Shown here: one piece after another, positions 9,658 to 17,319 of the stretch
Position numbering within the stretch: position 1 is the stretch's first letter
Layout: each line of letters begins with the position of its first letter
Position numbers and translations under genes: made by a program
Notes under the pieces: model-generated
Told to the model about the DNA's origin: nothing
Databases searched by the model: none
The model's input: only the letters and a program-made list of their open reading frames with translations
Assembly: GCA_903878805.1 (NCBI GenBank)
Contig: CAIRJF010000037.1
Span: 1-53,856, forward strand
DNA from: an uncultured Verrucomicrobia subdivision 3 bacterium
Lineage (GTDB): Bacteria; Verrucomicrobiota; Verrucomicrobiia; Limisphaerales; UBA11358
Reading direction: 5' to 3'
DNA length: 53,856 nt

Positions 9658-9685
9658 TTGAGTCCGCAATTTCGTTCCGCACAAT
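9658..9685 (+). promoter_or_regulatory. candidate promoter of the amidase gene
   Basis: TTGAGT at 9658-9663, a 16-base spacer, CACAAT at 9680-9685, then 6 bases to GTG 9692. It is back to back with the ubiX promoter candidate in an 87-base divergent gap. Confidence 0.4.
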
Positions 9686-9691
9686 TGGCGG

Positions 9692-10804
9692 GTGTTCCGA
9701 TTTGTGGGAATCATTTTTGGCAGCGCGCTGATGTTTTTGGCGGGCTGCGCCAGCATTTATGACGGCGGCAAATCCGAACCCGTGCCGAAGGAATGGTCGG
9801 TGACAAACAAAGTCGTCCAGCCTTTGCCGCCAAAGGCAAATTCAACTGTGCGCCCAGGCATTCATCCTTTTCCCATCCCGGTCGTCCAAACAAACCTGCC
9901 GCCCAAAAAATTTCCGGCCGCACCGATCCTGACGTGGACTTCGCTCGACCGCTGGGCGGCGGAAAATAAGATCGCCGCACCCCGCCGGATTTCAAATGCG
10001 GCCGTCACCGCCTACGAAGTCAGTTCGGCACACGGAAGAATGATCTTGGAGATCGGCAGCCGCGAGGCGGTTTGGAACGGAATCGTGCTGCATCTCGGCT
10101 TCGCTCCGGAAATCATTGACGATCAGGTTTTCGTCCACGGCCTAGACTTGCAAAAAAATCTGGAGCCGCTACTGCTCGATGAACCGCTGGCCTTTGGCAC
10201 CAATCGCGTGCTTGTGCTCGATCCCGGCCACGGCGGCGCAAACGTCGGCACGCACAGTTTGACGGACGGACGATTTGAAAAAGAATTTACGCTCGATTGG
10301 GCGCGACGCATGAAAATCCTGCTGGAGACGAACGGCTGGAAAGTTTTTCTGACGCGCACGAACGATTCCGAAGTGGCGCTGTCAAATCGAGTGAATTTCG
10401 CCGAGGCGCACCACGCGGATTTGTTTGTCAGCTTGCATTTCAATTCCGCCGCGCCGGACAAAATCCAAAACGGTCTGGAAACGTATTGTCTGACACCGAG
10501 CGGAATGCCCTCGACGCTCACGCGCGGCTACAGCGATTTGTGGAGCGACCATTATCCGAATAACGCCTTCGACGTGGAAAATTTGCAATTCGCCGTCCGG
10601 CTGCATGCGGCGGTGCTGCACACGAGTGGCGAGGAAGATCGCGGCATCCGACGCGCGCGCTTCATGGGGGTGCTGCTCGGCCAAAGACGGCCGGCGGTTT
10701 TGATTGAAGGCGGCTATCTTTCTAATCCGCGCGAGTCGGGAAAAATTGAAAGCGCCGAGTTCCGTGAAAAATTAGCCGAAGCCGTCGCAAATGCTCTGAA
10801 ATGA
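9692..10804 (+). CDS. lipoprotein N-acetylmuramoyl-L-alanine amidase (Amidase_3)
   Basis: Zinc hydrolase that cleaves peptide stems from peptidoglycan. The 370-residue protein begins with a lipoprotein signal (hydrophobic stretch, lipobox LAGC at about 16-19), so it is probably anchored in a membrane facing the periplasm. Residues 20-170 form an unassigned region rich in proline and lysine at first. The Amidase_3 domain occupies about 172-370 with the zinc and catalytic residues in DPGHGG, the Glu of EKEFTLD, SLHFN and IEGGYLSNPRE. The frame opens with GTG. The stop overlaps the next gene's ATG (ATGA), so the epimerase is co-translated. Confidence 0.9.
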   Translation: MFRFVGIIFGSALMFLAGCASIYDGGKSEPVPKEWSVTNKVVQPLPPKANSTVRPGIHPFPIPVVQTNLPPKKFPAAPILTWTSLDRWAAENKIAAPRRISNAAVTAYEVSSAHGRMILEIGSREAVWNGIVLHLGFAPEIIDDQVFVHGLDLQKNLEPLLLDEPLAFGTNRVLVLDPGHGGANVGTHSLTDGRFEKEFTLDWARRMKILLETNGWKVFLTRTNDSEVALSNRVNFAEAHHADLFVSLHFNSAAPDKIQNGLETYCLTPSGMPSTLTRGYSDLWSDHYPNNAFDVENLQFAVRLHAAVLHTSGEEDRGIRRARFMGVLLGQRRPAVLIEGGYLSNPRESGKIESAEFREKLAEAVANALK

Positions 10805-11760
10805 AAAATGGAAAACATATTTTAATCACCGGCGGCGCTGGTTTTATCGGCGCGCATTTGGTTGAACGTCTGCTGAAAGATGGTAAAAGCGTTGTTGTCA
10901 TTGACGATTTATCCACCGGCAGCCGCGACAATTTGCGCGCCGTGGCGCAGCAAAAAAGTTTTCGCTTCATCCAGACCAAGATTTCCAACTGCCCCGAATT
11001 GCCACAACTCGCGGGCGAATCGGAATTTATTTTTCACCTCGCCGCTACCGTCGGCGTGGAACTTGTCGTCAAATCCGCGTTGCACGTGCTCGAAGCCAGC
11101 TTCAATGAGACGCAAATTTTGCTGCGCGCTGCCGCGAAAAATTCCACGCCGATTTTGTTCACTTCCACTTCCGAAGTGTATGGCAAGAGCGCCAAGCCGG
11201 AATTCAGCGAGGAAGACGATTTGCTCATCGGACCGCCCGGCCAATCGCGTTGGAGTTACGCGTGCTCCAAGCTTACTGACGAATTTCTCGCGCTCGCCTA
11301 CGCGCGCGAAAAAAATCTGCCGGTGACCATCGCGCGGCTGTTCAACACCGTCGGGCCGCGCCAGACTGGACGTTACGGAATGGTGCTGCCGCGATTTATT
11401 TCCGCCGCAAAAAATAGCGAACCGCTGCGCGTTTTTGGCGACGGCGCGCAATCGCGTTGCTTTTGTCTCGTCCACGATGTCGTGGAAGCATTGGTGCGAT
11501 TGCAGAAAAATGACGCGGCGCGCGGCGAGATTTTCAACATCGGCGGCACGGAAGAAATTTCCATTCTCGATTTAGCGAAGCTCGTGGTAGCCACGCTCAA
11601 CTCGAAATCTGCGATTGAACTGATTCCGTATGATCAGGCTTACACGCCGGGTTTTGACGACATGCGCCGCCGCAAACCGCTGGTGGAAAAATTGGAACGC
11701 TGCGTGAACTTCAAACCGCAGACCACACTCCGCGAAATAATCCAGCTTACGGCGGGTTAA
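10801..11760 (+). CDS. NAD-dependent epimerase/dehydratase (extended SDR)
   Basis: Nucleotide-sugar-modifying enzyme of the extended short-chain dehydrogenase family, 319 residues. It shows the NAD-binding TGGAGFIG at about 9-16, FHLAATVGV, the catalytic Thr/Ser region STSEVYG, YACSK (the Tyr-x3-Lys pair) and RLFNTVGPRQ. The overall pattern is near GDP-mannose/UDP-glucuronate-type dehydratases and decarboxylases, but the exact substrate cannot be read from sequence. It overlaps the upstream amidase gene by 4 bases, so it probably supplies a sugar for the envelope under the same control. Confidence 0.88.
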   Translation: MKNGKHILITGGAGFIGAHLVERLLKDGKSVVVIDDLSTGSRDNLRAVAQQKSFRFIQTKISNCPELPQLAGESEFIFHLAATVGVELVVKSALHVLEASFNETQILLRAAAKNSTPILFTSTSEVYGKSAKPEFSEEDDLLIGPPGQSRWSYACSKLTDEFLALAYAREKNLPVTIARLFNTVGPRQTGRYGMVLPRFISAAKNSEPLRVFGDGAQSRCFCLVHDVVEALVRLQKNDAARGEIFNIGGTEEISILDLAKLVVATLNSKSAIELIPYDQAYTPGFDDMRRRKPLVEKLERCVNFKPQTTLREIIQLTAG

Positions 11761-11761
11761 A

Positions 11762-12709
11762 TTATTTCAACCGCAACAATTTCAACGCCTGCTTGAAATC
11801 ATCGGGCAGCGGGGCGGAAAATTTTAAGGTCTTCTGTGTGCGCGGATGAATGAAGCTCAATTCTTTCGCGTGCAGCAACACGCGCGGCGCAGCGTAGTTC
11901 GCAAGTTCCTTCAGCCGTTTATTTTTCGTCGAGCCGTAAGTGTCATCGCCCACGACCGGATGGCCGAGGTGCTGGAAATGCACGCGAATCTGGTGCGTCC
12001 GGCCGGTATGAATCTGCGCTTCGACGAGCGTGGCGTGATTCAATTTCTCCAACACGCGGTAGCTCGTGTGCGCGGCGCGACCGTCGCTGTCGTCGTGAAC
12101 GGCCATGCGTTTGCGGTGCGTGGGATGGCGTGCGATGGCGGCGTGGATTTCGCCCGCTTCGCGTGGCACTTCGCCGCAGACGATGGCGTGATAAACTTTT
12201 TTAACGACGCGATTGGCGAATTGTTCTGAAAGTGCGATGTGCGTCTCGTCATTTTTTGCGACGACTAGGCAACCGCTGGTTTCCTTGTCGAGTCGATGCA
12301 CAATGCCCGGTCGCGCGACACCGCCGATGCCGCTCAATGAACCTTTGCAATGATGCAGCAACGCGTTGACGAGCGTGTGTTCCTCGTGGCCGGCGGCGGG
12401 ATGCACGACGAGGCCAGCGGGCTTGTTGACGACGAGCAGCGATTTGTCCTCGAACAAAATATCGAGCGGAATTTCTTCCGGCTGCGCGGCGGTGGGTTTT
12501 GGTTCGGGAAAGTGAATCTCAATTTTTTCGCCTGCGCGCGGCGAATGCGTCGGCTTGACCGTTTTGCCATCAACGCGGATGTGGCCTTGCTCGATGAGCC
12601 GCTGCATCGCGCCGCGCGAGACGGCGGGAAATTTTGTGCGCAGAAAAATGTCGAGCCGCTCGGAAGGAAGCGACTGTTCGACGGTGAAATGTTCCGTGCG
12701 CGTGGCCAT
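11762..12709 (-). CDS. RluA-family RNA pseudouridine synthase (RluD-like)
   Basis: Isomerises specific uridines in RNA, most likely 23S rRNA. The 315-residue protein has an N-terminal S4 RNA-binding domain (SERLDIFLRTKFP, IEQGHIRVDGK) and then the catalytic domain with HRLDKETSG carrying the catalytic Asp, VVHPAAGH, TGRTHQIRVHF and HPVVGDDTYG. Length and order are those of RluD/RluC-type enzymes. It begins 5 bases after the lspA stop on the same strand, an arrangement (lspA-rluD) seen widely in bacteria. The last bases stop one base from the convergent epimerase gene. Confidence 0.93.
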   Translation of the reverse strand: MATRTEHFTVEQSLPSERLDIFLRTKFPAVSRGAMQRLIEQGHIRVDGKTVKPTHSPRAGEKIEIHFPEPKPTAAQPEEIPLDILFEDKSLLVVNKPAGLVVHPAAGHEEHTLVNALLHHCKGSLSGIGGVARPGIVHRLDKETSGCLVVAKNDETHIALSEQFANRVVKKVYHAIVCGEVPREAGEIHAAIARHPTHRKRMAVHDDSDGRAAHTSYRVLEKLNHATLVEAQIHTGRTHQIRVHFQHLGHPVVGDDTYGSTKNKRLKELANYAAPRVLLHAKELSFIHPRTQKTLKFSAPLPDDFKQALKLLRLK

Positions 12710-12714
12710 GAAAC

Positions 12715-13239
12715 TTAATTCGTCGGTGGCTGCGGCGAATGTTCGTTGCGCCAGGTGATGAGAAAAACCAGGCCGACGCCGGTGCAGATGGCGGTGTCAG
12801 CGATGTTGAACGCGGGGAAACCGATTTCGCCGCCGCCGCGTTGCTGCATAAAAAAATAAATGAAATCAATGACCTCGTGACGGCTCGGCAGCAGGCGGTC
12901 GGTGAGATTGCCGGCAATGCCGCCAAAGATGAGGCCGAACGCGATCTGGCCGGAGATGGTGTGGGAATTAAAATGATGACGCGTGAGAAACAGCACAAAG
13001 AATGCAGCCAAAGCGACGAAGGCGAGCGCGCCGTTGTTGCCGCGAAAAAGACTCCACGCCGCGCCGGTATTGCCCCAATGCACGAACTTAAAAAAGCCAT
13101 TGATGATGATTTTTTCGTCGCCTTTTTCGAGCAGGTTCAGCACGAGCCATTTCGTGAACTGGTCGAGGATGAACACGACTGCCGCGATGACGGCAATGTT
13201 GCGGTTGGACTTTTGGAAAATGGAATTGGCGGCGACCAT
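12715..13239 (-). CDS. lspA: lipoprotein signal peptidase (signal peptidase II)
   Basis: Inner-membrane aspartyl protease that removes signal peptides from lipidated prolipoproteins; the amidase encoded at 9692 is a plausible client. The 174-residue protein has four membrane helices. The conserved boxes are DQFTKW near the N-terminus, the NTGAAWSLF motif, GGIAGNLTDRLLPSRHEVIDF with the first catalytic Asp, and FNIADTAI with the second. It is the first gene of a two-gene operon with the RluA-type synthase and is divergent from the YacP-like gene. Confidence 0.95.
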   Translation of the reverse strand: MVAANSIFQKSNRNIAVIAAVVFILDQFTKWLVLNLLEKGDEKIIINGFFKFVHWGNTGAAWSLFRGNNGALAFVALAAFFVLFLTRHHFNSHTISGQIAFGLIFGGIAGNLTDRLLPSRHEVIDFIYFFMQQRGGGEIGFPAFNIADTAICTGVGLVFLITWRNEHSPQPPTN

Positions 13240-13310
13240 GTCAATAAATTCGCTGCATTAAACCGCAAGCGGCGGTAAAGCTAAAGCCATTTCACTGACG
13301 GGAAAATCTT

Positions 13311-13337
13311 TTGCCGATAACGGCGAAGCGTTATTCT
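13311..13337 (+). promoter_or_regulatory. candidate promoter of the YacP-like gene
   Basis: TTGCCG at 13311-13316, a 15-base spacer, TATTCT at 13332-13337, then 6 bases to ATG 13344. This is the same near-start geometry as hisD and pyrF. Confidence 0.4.
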
Positions 13338-13343
13338 GCGTGC

Positions 13344-13814
13344 ATGGCATTGGTGCGAATTCTGGTTGATGGCTACTCGCTGCTCCACAGTTGGCCGGAG
13401 CTGGCGGAAGGTTTGCCGCGCCATTCCGAGGCGGCGCGCGATGCGCTGGTGGAAATGCTTACGCACTATCAGGACGCGTGTGGCACACCGGTGACAATTT
13501 TTTTTGACGGTCGCGGCGCGCGGCGCACGAAACCGAAAAATACTTCGGGCAAATCCGTGGAAGTTTTATTTTCCAACGCCGGGCAGACGGCGGATGACTT
13601 GATCGAGCGCGCGGCGGTGCGCTTTCAACCTTACGGCGAAGTGCTGGTGGTGACGGACGATTTTGCGGAGCGTGACACGGTGAGCGGCTTCGGCGGTTCC
13701 GTGGCAAGCTGCGGCAATTTCATCGCGATGATTCAGAATGCGCTGGCGAACCTGACGGAAAACCTGAACAATCACAACCGTTCCGAGCGGAACAAGTTTT
13801 TCCGCTCGCGCTGA
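13344..13814 (+). CDS. YacP-like NYN-domain ribonuclease
   Basis: A 156-residue protein of the NYN/PIN-like nuclease group, which includes B. subtilis YacP/Rae1. Visible features are the N-terminal ILVDGYSLLH (first metal-binding Asp in a DGYN-like motif), VTIFFDGRGAR, VLFSNAGQTADDLIERA (paired Asp residues) and VVTDDFAERD. These are the acidic positions that bind the catalytic metal. An ATG at 13344 gives the conserved start; the frame is open 33 bases further. It lies divergent from lspA and ends 3 bases before the next gene. Confidence 0.85.
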   Translation: MALVRILVDGYSLLHSWPELAEGLPRHSEAARDALVEMLTHYQDACGTPVTIFFDGRGARRTKPKNTSGKSVEVLFSNAGQTADDLIERAAVRFQPYGEVLVVTDDFAERDTVSGFGGSVASCGNFIAMIQNALANLTENLNNHNRSERNKFFRSR

Positions 13815-13817
13815 ACC

Positions 13818-14894
13818 ATGAAACCATTGCATCGCCCAAAACTTTTTTCCGCCGTCACGAAAGGGTTGTTTGTGCTTCTGACCTTGCTGGCGTTGCCACT
13901 GAACGCGCCCGCCCAGCCGACCGCGCCGCAACGCTGGCTGTTTGTTTTTGATTTGTCCGCGACGATGAAGAAACGTTTGCCGGCGACGGAAGAGGTTTTA
14001 AAAAACTTTTTTGCGACCAGCGCCGAGGGACGTTTGCAAGACGGCGACAACCTCGCCGTCTGGACTTATGACCAAAAAATGCACGGCGGACAATTTCCGC
14101 TGACGATCTGGAAGCCGGAACAGGCCACGACGCTAGCGACGAATCTGGCCGCCTTCCTGCGTTCGCGCAATTACGCGGACGGCTCGCAACTCGCCGCGTT
14201 GCAGCCAGCGCTCAACAATGTCATCACCAATTCCGAGCGGCTGACCATCGTGATTTTTTGCGACGGCAGCAGCGACCTCGTCGGCACGCCCTACGACGGC
14301 GGCATCAGCCAAAGTTTTCTGGACGGCCGCGACGAGCGCAAAAAATCCCGGCAGCCGTTCATGATTTTAATCCGCACGCTGTCGGGAAAATTCATCGGCT
14401 GCACAGTTAATTTTCCGCCGGGTCCGATTAACATGCCGCTGTTTCTCGCGCCGCCGCCGCCCACCAATTTGCCGCCGCCGGTGGTGGTTCCGGATTTGGT
14501 GATTGTCGGAACCAAGGTCGGAACGTCGCTTAATGATTTGCGAGACAAAGCTCCGCCCGCGACCAATCCGATCGTCGTCGTGACTCCGCCAACCGTTGTT
14601 GCCTCGGTCGTCCAGCCGATTGCGAGCGCGCCAGTGATTCATACGAACGCCATGCCAGCCGCTGTGCCGCCGTCGGCAGCGACCGCGCAAATTTTACCGC
14701 CAGCGGCGGAGACCAATCTTGCGATTGCCGCTGCGGTTAACGGCGAGCCGAAACGCAAGTTCTCACCGTTTATTTATGTCGGCGCGGGTTTGTTCGCGGT
14801 GGTCGTGGTGGTGATTTTGATTGTGCGCGCCACGCGCCGTCCGCAGAGCAGCCTCATCTCAAGTTCCATGCATGATGATCTGCGCCGGAAATGA
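13818..14894 (+). CDS. von Willebrand factor A-like protein with C-terminal membrane anchor
   Basis: A 358-residue protein with a signal peptide (GLFVLLTLLALPLNAPAQ), a VWA-like region at about 38-200, a long proline/alanine/valine-rich linker at about 210-310, and one membrane helix (IYVGAGLFAVVVVVILIV) with a short basic tail. The VWA fold is suggested by LFVFDLSATM, a degenerate MIDAS (DxSxT instead of DxSxS), by regular helices and by TIVIFCDGSSD. Such proteins often mediate protein-protein contacts at the periplasmic side. No partner is obvious: the upstream gene is a nuclease and the downstream ones are cyclophilins. Confidence 0.72.
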   Translation: MKPLHRPKLFSAVTKGLFVLLTLLALPLNAPAQPTAPQRWLFVFDLSATMKKRLPATEEVLKNFFATSAEGRLQDGDNLAVWTYDQKMHGGQFPLTIWKPEQATTLATNLAAFLRSRNYADGSQLAALQPALNNVITNSERLTIVIFCDGSSDLVGTPYDGGISQSFLDGRDERKKSRQPFMILIRTLSGKFIGCTVNFPPGPINMPLFLAPPPPTNLPPPVVVPDLVIVGTKVGTSLNDLRDKAPPATNPIVVVTPPTVVASVVQPIASAPVIHTNAMPAAVPPSAATAQILPPAAETNLAIAAAVNGEPKRKFSPFIYVGAGLFAVVVVVILIVRATRRPQSSLISSSMHDDLRRK

Positions 14895-14944
14895 TTTTAT
14901 TCCGCGCGTGACTTTTGGCCGCAAGTCTGGAAAATTTTGCGCCA

Positions 14945-15580
14945 ATGAAAACCTTTAATTTATTTCTCACCGGCGCAATGGCCTTGCTGCTCACCGCCGT
15001 TTGCGCCAACGCGGAACCGGTTGCCACGCCGACCAATTCCGTCGCGGCCACGACGAACACGCCGCCGCCCGCGCCCAGCACCAACGAAGTCGCCATCATC
15101 ACGACGAGCTTGGGCGTGATGGTCGTGGAATTTTATCCGGACGTCGCGCCGAACCACGTCGCCAATTTCAAGAAGCTCGCGCGCAGCGGATTTTATGACG
15201 GCACGGCGTTTCACCGCGTGATTCCCGGCTTCATGATTCAGGGCGGCGATCCGAACACGAAGAACGACGCGGCGAAAGATTCTTGGGGCACGGGCGGTCC
15301 CGGCTGGACGGTCAACGCGGAATTTAATTCCAAGCACCATGCGCGCGGCATCCTCTCAATGGCGCGCACGTCGGATCCCAATTCCGCCGGTTCCCAATTT
15401 TTTATCTGCCACGGCGACGCCGGTTTTCTCGACGGCCAATACACCGTTTTCGGCAATCTCATCAAGGGTTTTGACGTGCTGGATAAAATCGCCGCCACGC
15501 CCACGGAAACGCCCGACCGCCCGATCACGCGCGTGAATGTGGTCAGCATCAAAATCGTTCCAGCCGACAGCGTGAAATAA
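14945..15580 (+). CDS. exported cyclophilin-type peptidyl-prolyl isomerase
   Basis: Catalyses cis-trans isomerisation of prolyl bonds, assisting protein folding outside the cytoplasm. A signal peptide (FNLFLTGAMALLLTAVCANA) is followed by a Pro/Thr/Asn-rich linker of about 30 residues and then a bacterial-type cyclophilin domain. The domain carries FHRVIPGFMIQGGD (active-site Arg and Gln), SMART-like ILSMARTSDPNSAGSQFFI and LDGQYTVFG. The ATG at 14945 begins the signal peptide; the frame is open 30 bases upstream. The next gene encodes a leaderless paralogue of the same domain. Confidence 0.92.
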   Translation: MKTFNLFLTGAMALLLTAVCANAEPVATPTNSVAATTNTPPPAPSTNEVAIITTSLGVMVVEFYPDVAPNHVANFKKLARSGFYDGTAFHRVIPGFMIQGGDPNTKNDAAKDSWGTGGPGWTVNAEFNSKHHARGILSMARTSDPNSAGSQFFICHGDAGFLDGQYTVFGNLIKGFDVLDKIAATPTETPDRPITRVNVVSIKIVPADSVK

Positions 15581-15609
15581 ATTTCAGTTCCAAATTCAAA
15601 AATAATTTT

Positions 15610-16110
15610 ATGAGCGAAGTTGCCATCCTTACCACCAGCGCCGGCGAAATGATTCTGGAATTCTGGCCGGACGTCGCGCCCGGCCACGTCAAAAACTTCA
15701 CCGACCTCGCGAAGAAAGGTTTTTACGACGGAACCTGTTTTCACCGCGTCATCAAAGGTTTCATGATTCAGGGCGGCGACCCGCTCACGAAAGATGATTC
15801 CAAGCAGCGCGCGTGGGGCACGGGCGGGCCGGGACACCAGATCAAGGCCGAGTTCAACGACAAGGCTCACACGCGTGGCGTGCTCTCGATGGCGCGTTCG
15901 CAAGATCCTAATTCCGCCGGGTCGCAGTTTTTCATCTGCCACGGCGACCCGCGTTTTCTCGACCGCCAATACACCGCGTTCGGCAAGCTCATCAAGGGCG
16001 ACGACGTGCTGGAAAAAATCGCCACCACCGCCACCGTTCCCGGCGACCGCCCCGTGACAAAGCAAACGCTCATCAGCGTGAAAATTGTCCCGGCGGATTC
16101 GGTGAAGTGA
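15610..16110 (+). CDS. cytoplasmic cyclophilin-type peptidyl-prolyl isomerase
   Basis: A 166-residue cyclophilin without a signal peptide, so probably cytoplasmic. It shows FHRVIKGFMIQGGDP, the LSMARSQDPNSAGSQFFI block and LDRQYTAFGKLI. Much of it matches the preceding exported protein residue for residue, including the closing KIVPADSVK, indicating a recent tandem duplication in which one copy kept or gained an export signal. The start is ATG after an A/T-rich stretch with no Shine-Dalgarno. Confidence 0.93.
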   Translation: MSEVAILTTSAGEMILEFWPDVAPGHVKNFTDLAKKGFYDGTCFHRVIKGFMIQGGDPLTKDDSKQRAWGTGGPGHQIKAEFNDKAHTRGVLSMARSQDPNSAGSQFFICHGDPRFLDRQYTAFGKLIKGDDVLEKIATTATVPGDRPVTKQTLISVKIVPADSVK

Positions 16111-16136
16111 TTTTCACCAGTGGCGGAAAATAATTT

Positions 16137-16880
16137 ATGAGCCAGCTTGCCAATCAAATCGCGGTGGTCACCGGCGCTGGTCGCGGCATCGGCCGCGCCA
16201 TTGCGTTAAAATTCGCCAATGAAGGCGCGGATGTCGTCGTGGTCTCGCGCACGCAGGAAAATTCCGAGAAGGTCGCGGCTGAAATCCGCGCGCTCGGCCG
16301 CAAGGCGTGGGCCTTCGCCGTAGATGTGGCCGATGCCGCCGCCGTGAACGCCGCCGCCGAGAAAATTTTGGCCGAGACTACCAAGGTGGACATTCTCGTG
16401 AATAACGCGGGCGTGACGCGCGACGGCTTGCTGATGCGCATGAGCGATGCGGATTGGGACACGGTTTTGGACACAAATCTGAAAGGCGCATTTCTGGTCA
16501 CCAAAAGTTTCAGCCGCGCGATGATCAAGGCGCGCACGGGACGCATCATCAACATTTCGTCGGTCATCGGCCTCATCGGTAACGCGGGGCAGTGCAATTA
16601 CGCAGCGAGCAAGGCAGGCTTAATCGGCTTCACGCAGTCGTGCGCCAAGGAACTCGCGGGCCGCGGCATCACGGTGAACGCCATCGCACCAGGTTTTATC
16701 CAGACGGACATGACGTCGGAGTTGAAGGAAGAAATGCGCACGGCGTTGCTGAAACAGATTCCGCTCGGCAGTTTCGGCGAGGCGGACGACATCGCGGGCG
16801 CGGCACTGTATCTGGCGAGTCCGGCGGCGCGCTACGTCACGGGGCAGGTGCTGACGGTGGATGGCGGAATGGTGATGTAA
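16137..16880 (+). CDS. fabG: 3-oxoacyl-[acyl-carrier-protein] reductase
   Basis: NADPH-dependent reductase of the first reduction step in fatty acid elongation. The 247-residue classical SDR has the cofactor loop TGAGRGIGR (12-20), NNAG, the catalytic NISSVIG serine, YAASKAG (Tyr-x3-Lys), the IAPGFIQTDMT segment and the C-terminal YVTGQVLTVDGGMVM that closes FabG proteins. It is followed by acpP and fabF in the same orientation, forming a partial fatty acid synthesis cluster; fabD and fabH are not in the window. Confidence 0.94.
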   Translation: MSQLANQIAVVTGAGRGIGRAIALKFANEGADVVVVSRTQENSEKVAAEIRALGRKAWAFAVDVADAAAVNAAAEKILAETTKVDILVNNAGVTRDGLLMRMSDADWDTVLDTNLKGAFLVTKSFSRAMIKARTGRIINISSVIGLIGNAGQCNYAASKAGLIGFTQSCAKELAGRGITVNAIAPGFIQTDMTSELKEEMRTALLKQIPLGSFGEADDIAGAALYLASPAARYVTGQVLTVDGGMVM

Positions 16881-16969
16881 ATCTTCAACGGAAAATTGTT
16901 AAATCGCCTCAACCATGGCGAAGGCAACGACTAAATAAATTTTCGCGGAAATAAAATTTAAATCAGGGC

Positions 16970-16999
16970 TTGACGGGCATGGCGGTTGCAAGCTAGAAA
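16970..16999 (+). promoter_or_regulatory. candidate promoter of acpP
   Basis: TTGACG at 16970-16975, an 18-base spacer and TAGAAA at 16994-16999, 12 bases before the acpP ATG, in a 131-base gap after fabG. It would let the highly expressed carrier protein be transcribed separately from fabG. Confidence 0.4.
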
Positions 17000-17011
17000 G
17001 ACTGTCAAATT

Positions 17012-17254
17012 ATGTCAGACAAACCTATCGAACAGCGCGTAAAAGACATCATCGTCGAACAACTCGGGGTCAAACCCGAACAAGTTATTCCGGCGGCCAA
17101 ATTTATTGAAGACCTCGGCGCAGATTCGCTCGACACCGTCGAGTTGGTCATGGCGCTCGAAGAGGAATTCGGCATCGAAGTGCCGGACGAACAGGCCGAA
17201 AAACTCCAGAGCGTCGGCGACGTCATCAAATACGTCGAAGAAGCCCAAAAGTAA
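17012..17254 (+). CDS. acpP: acyl carrier protein
   Basis: The 80-residue acidic carrier of growing acyl chains. The phosphopantetheine attachment serine is Ser39 in [10 protein letters not shown], the near-universal ACP motif, and helix II ([15 protein letters not shown]) is the usual recognition helix for synthase partners. Length and charge fit AcpP. It lies between fabG and fabF. A strong hairpin follows the gene before fabF, which could raise the ratio of ACP to the synthase. Confidence 0.97.
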   Translation: MSDKPIEQRVKDIIVEQLGVKPEQVIPAAKFIEDLGADSLDTVELVMALEEEFGIEVPDEQAEKLQSVGDVIKYVEEAQK

Positions 17255-17270
17255 TTTGAAATTCAACGGC

Positions 17271-17313
17271 GGGGCAGTTTTAGCTGGACACAGCTCAAAC
17301 TGCCCCGTTTGAT
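17271..17313 (+). terminator. hairpin between acpP and fabF
   Basis: A perfect 10-bp outer stem (GGGGCAGTTT at 17271-17280, AAACTGCCCC at 17297-17306) with an inner AGCT/AGCT pairing, followed by GTTTGATTTTG. It looks like a terminator or attenuator lying only 14 bases before the fabF ATG, with a weak T-run. Confidence 0.65.
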
Positions 17314-17319
17314 TTTGTC

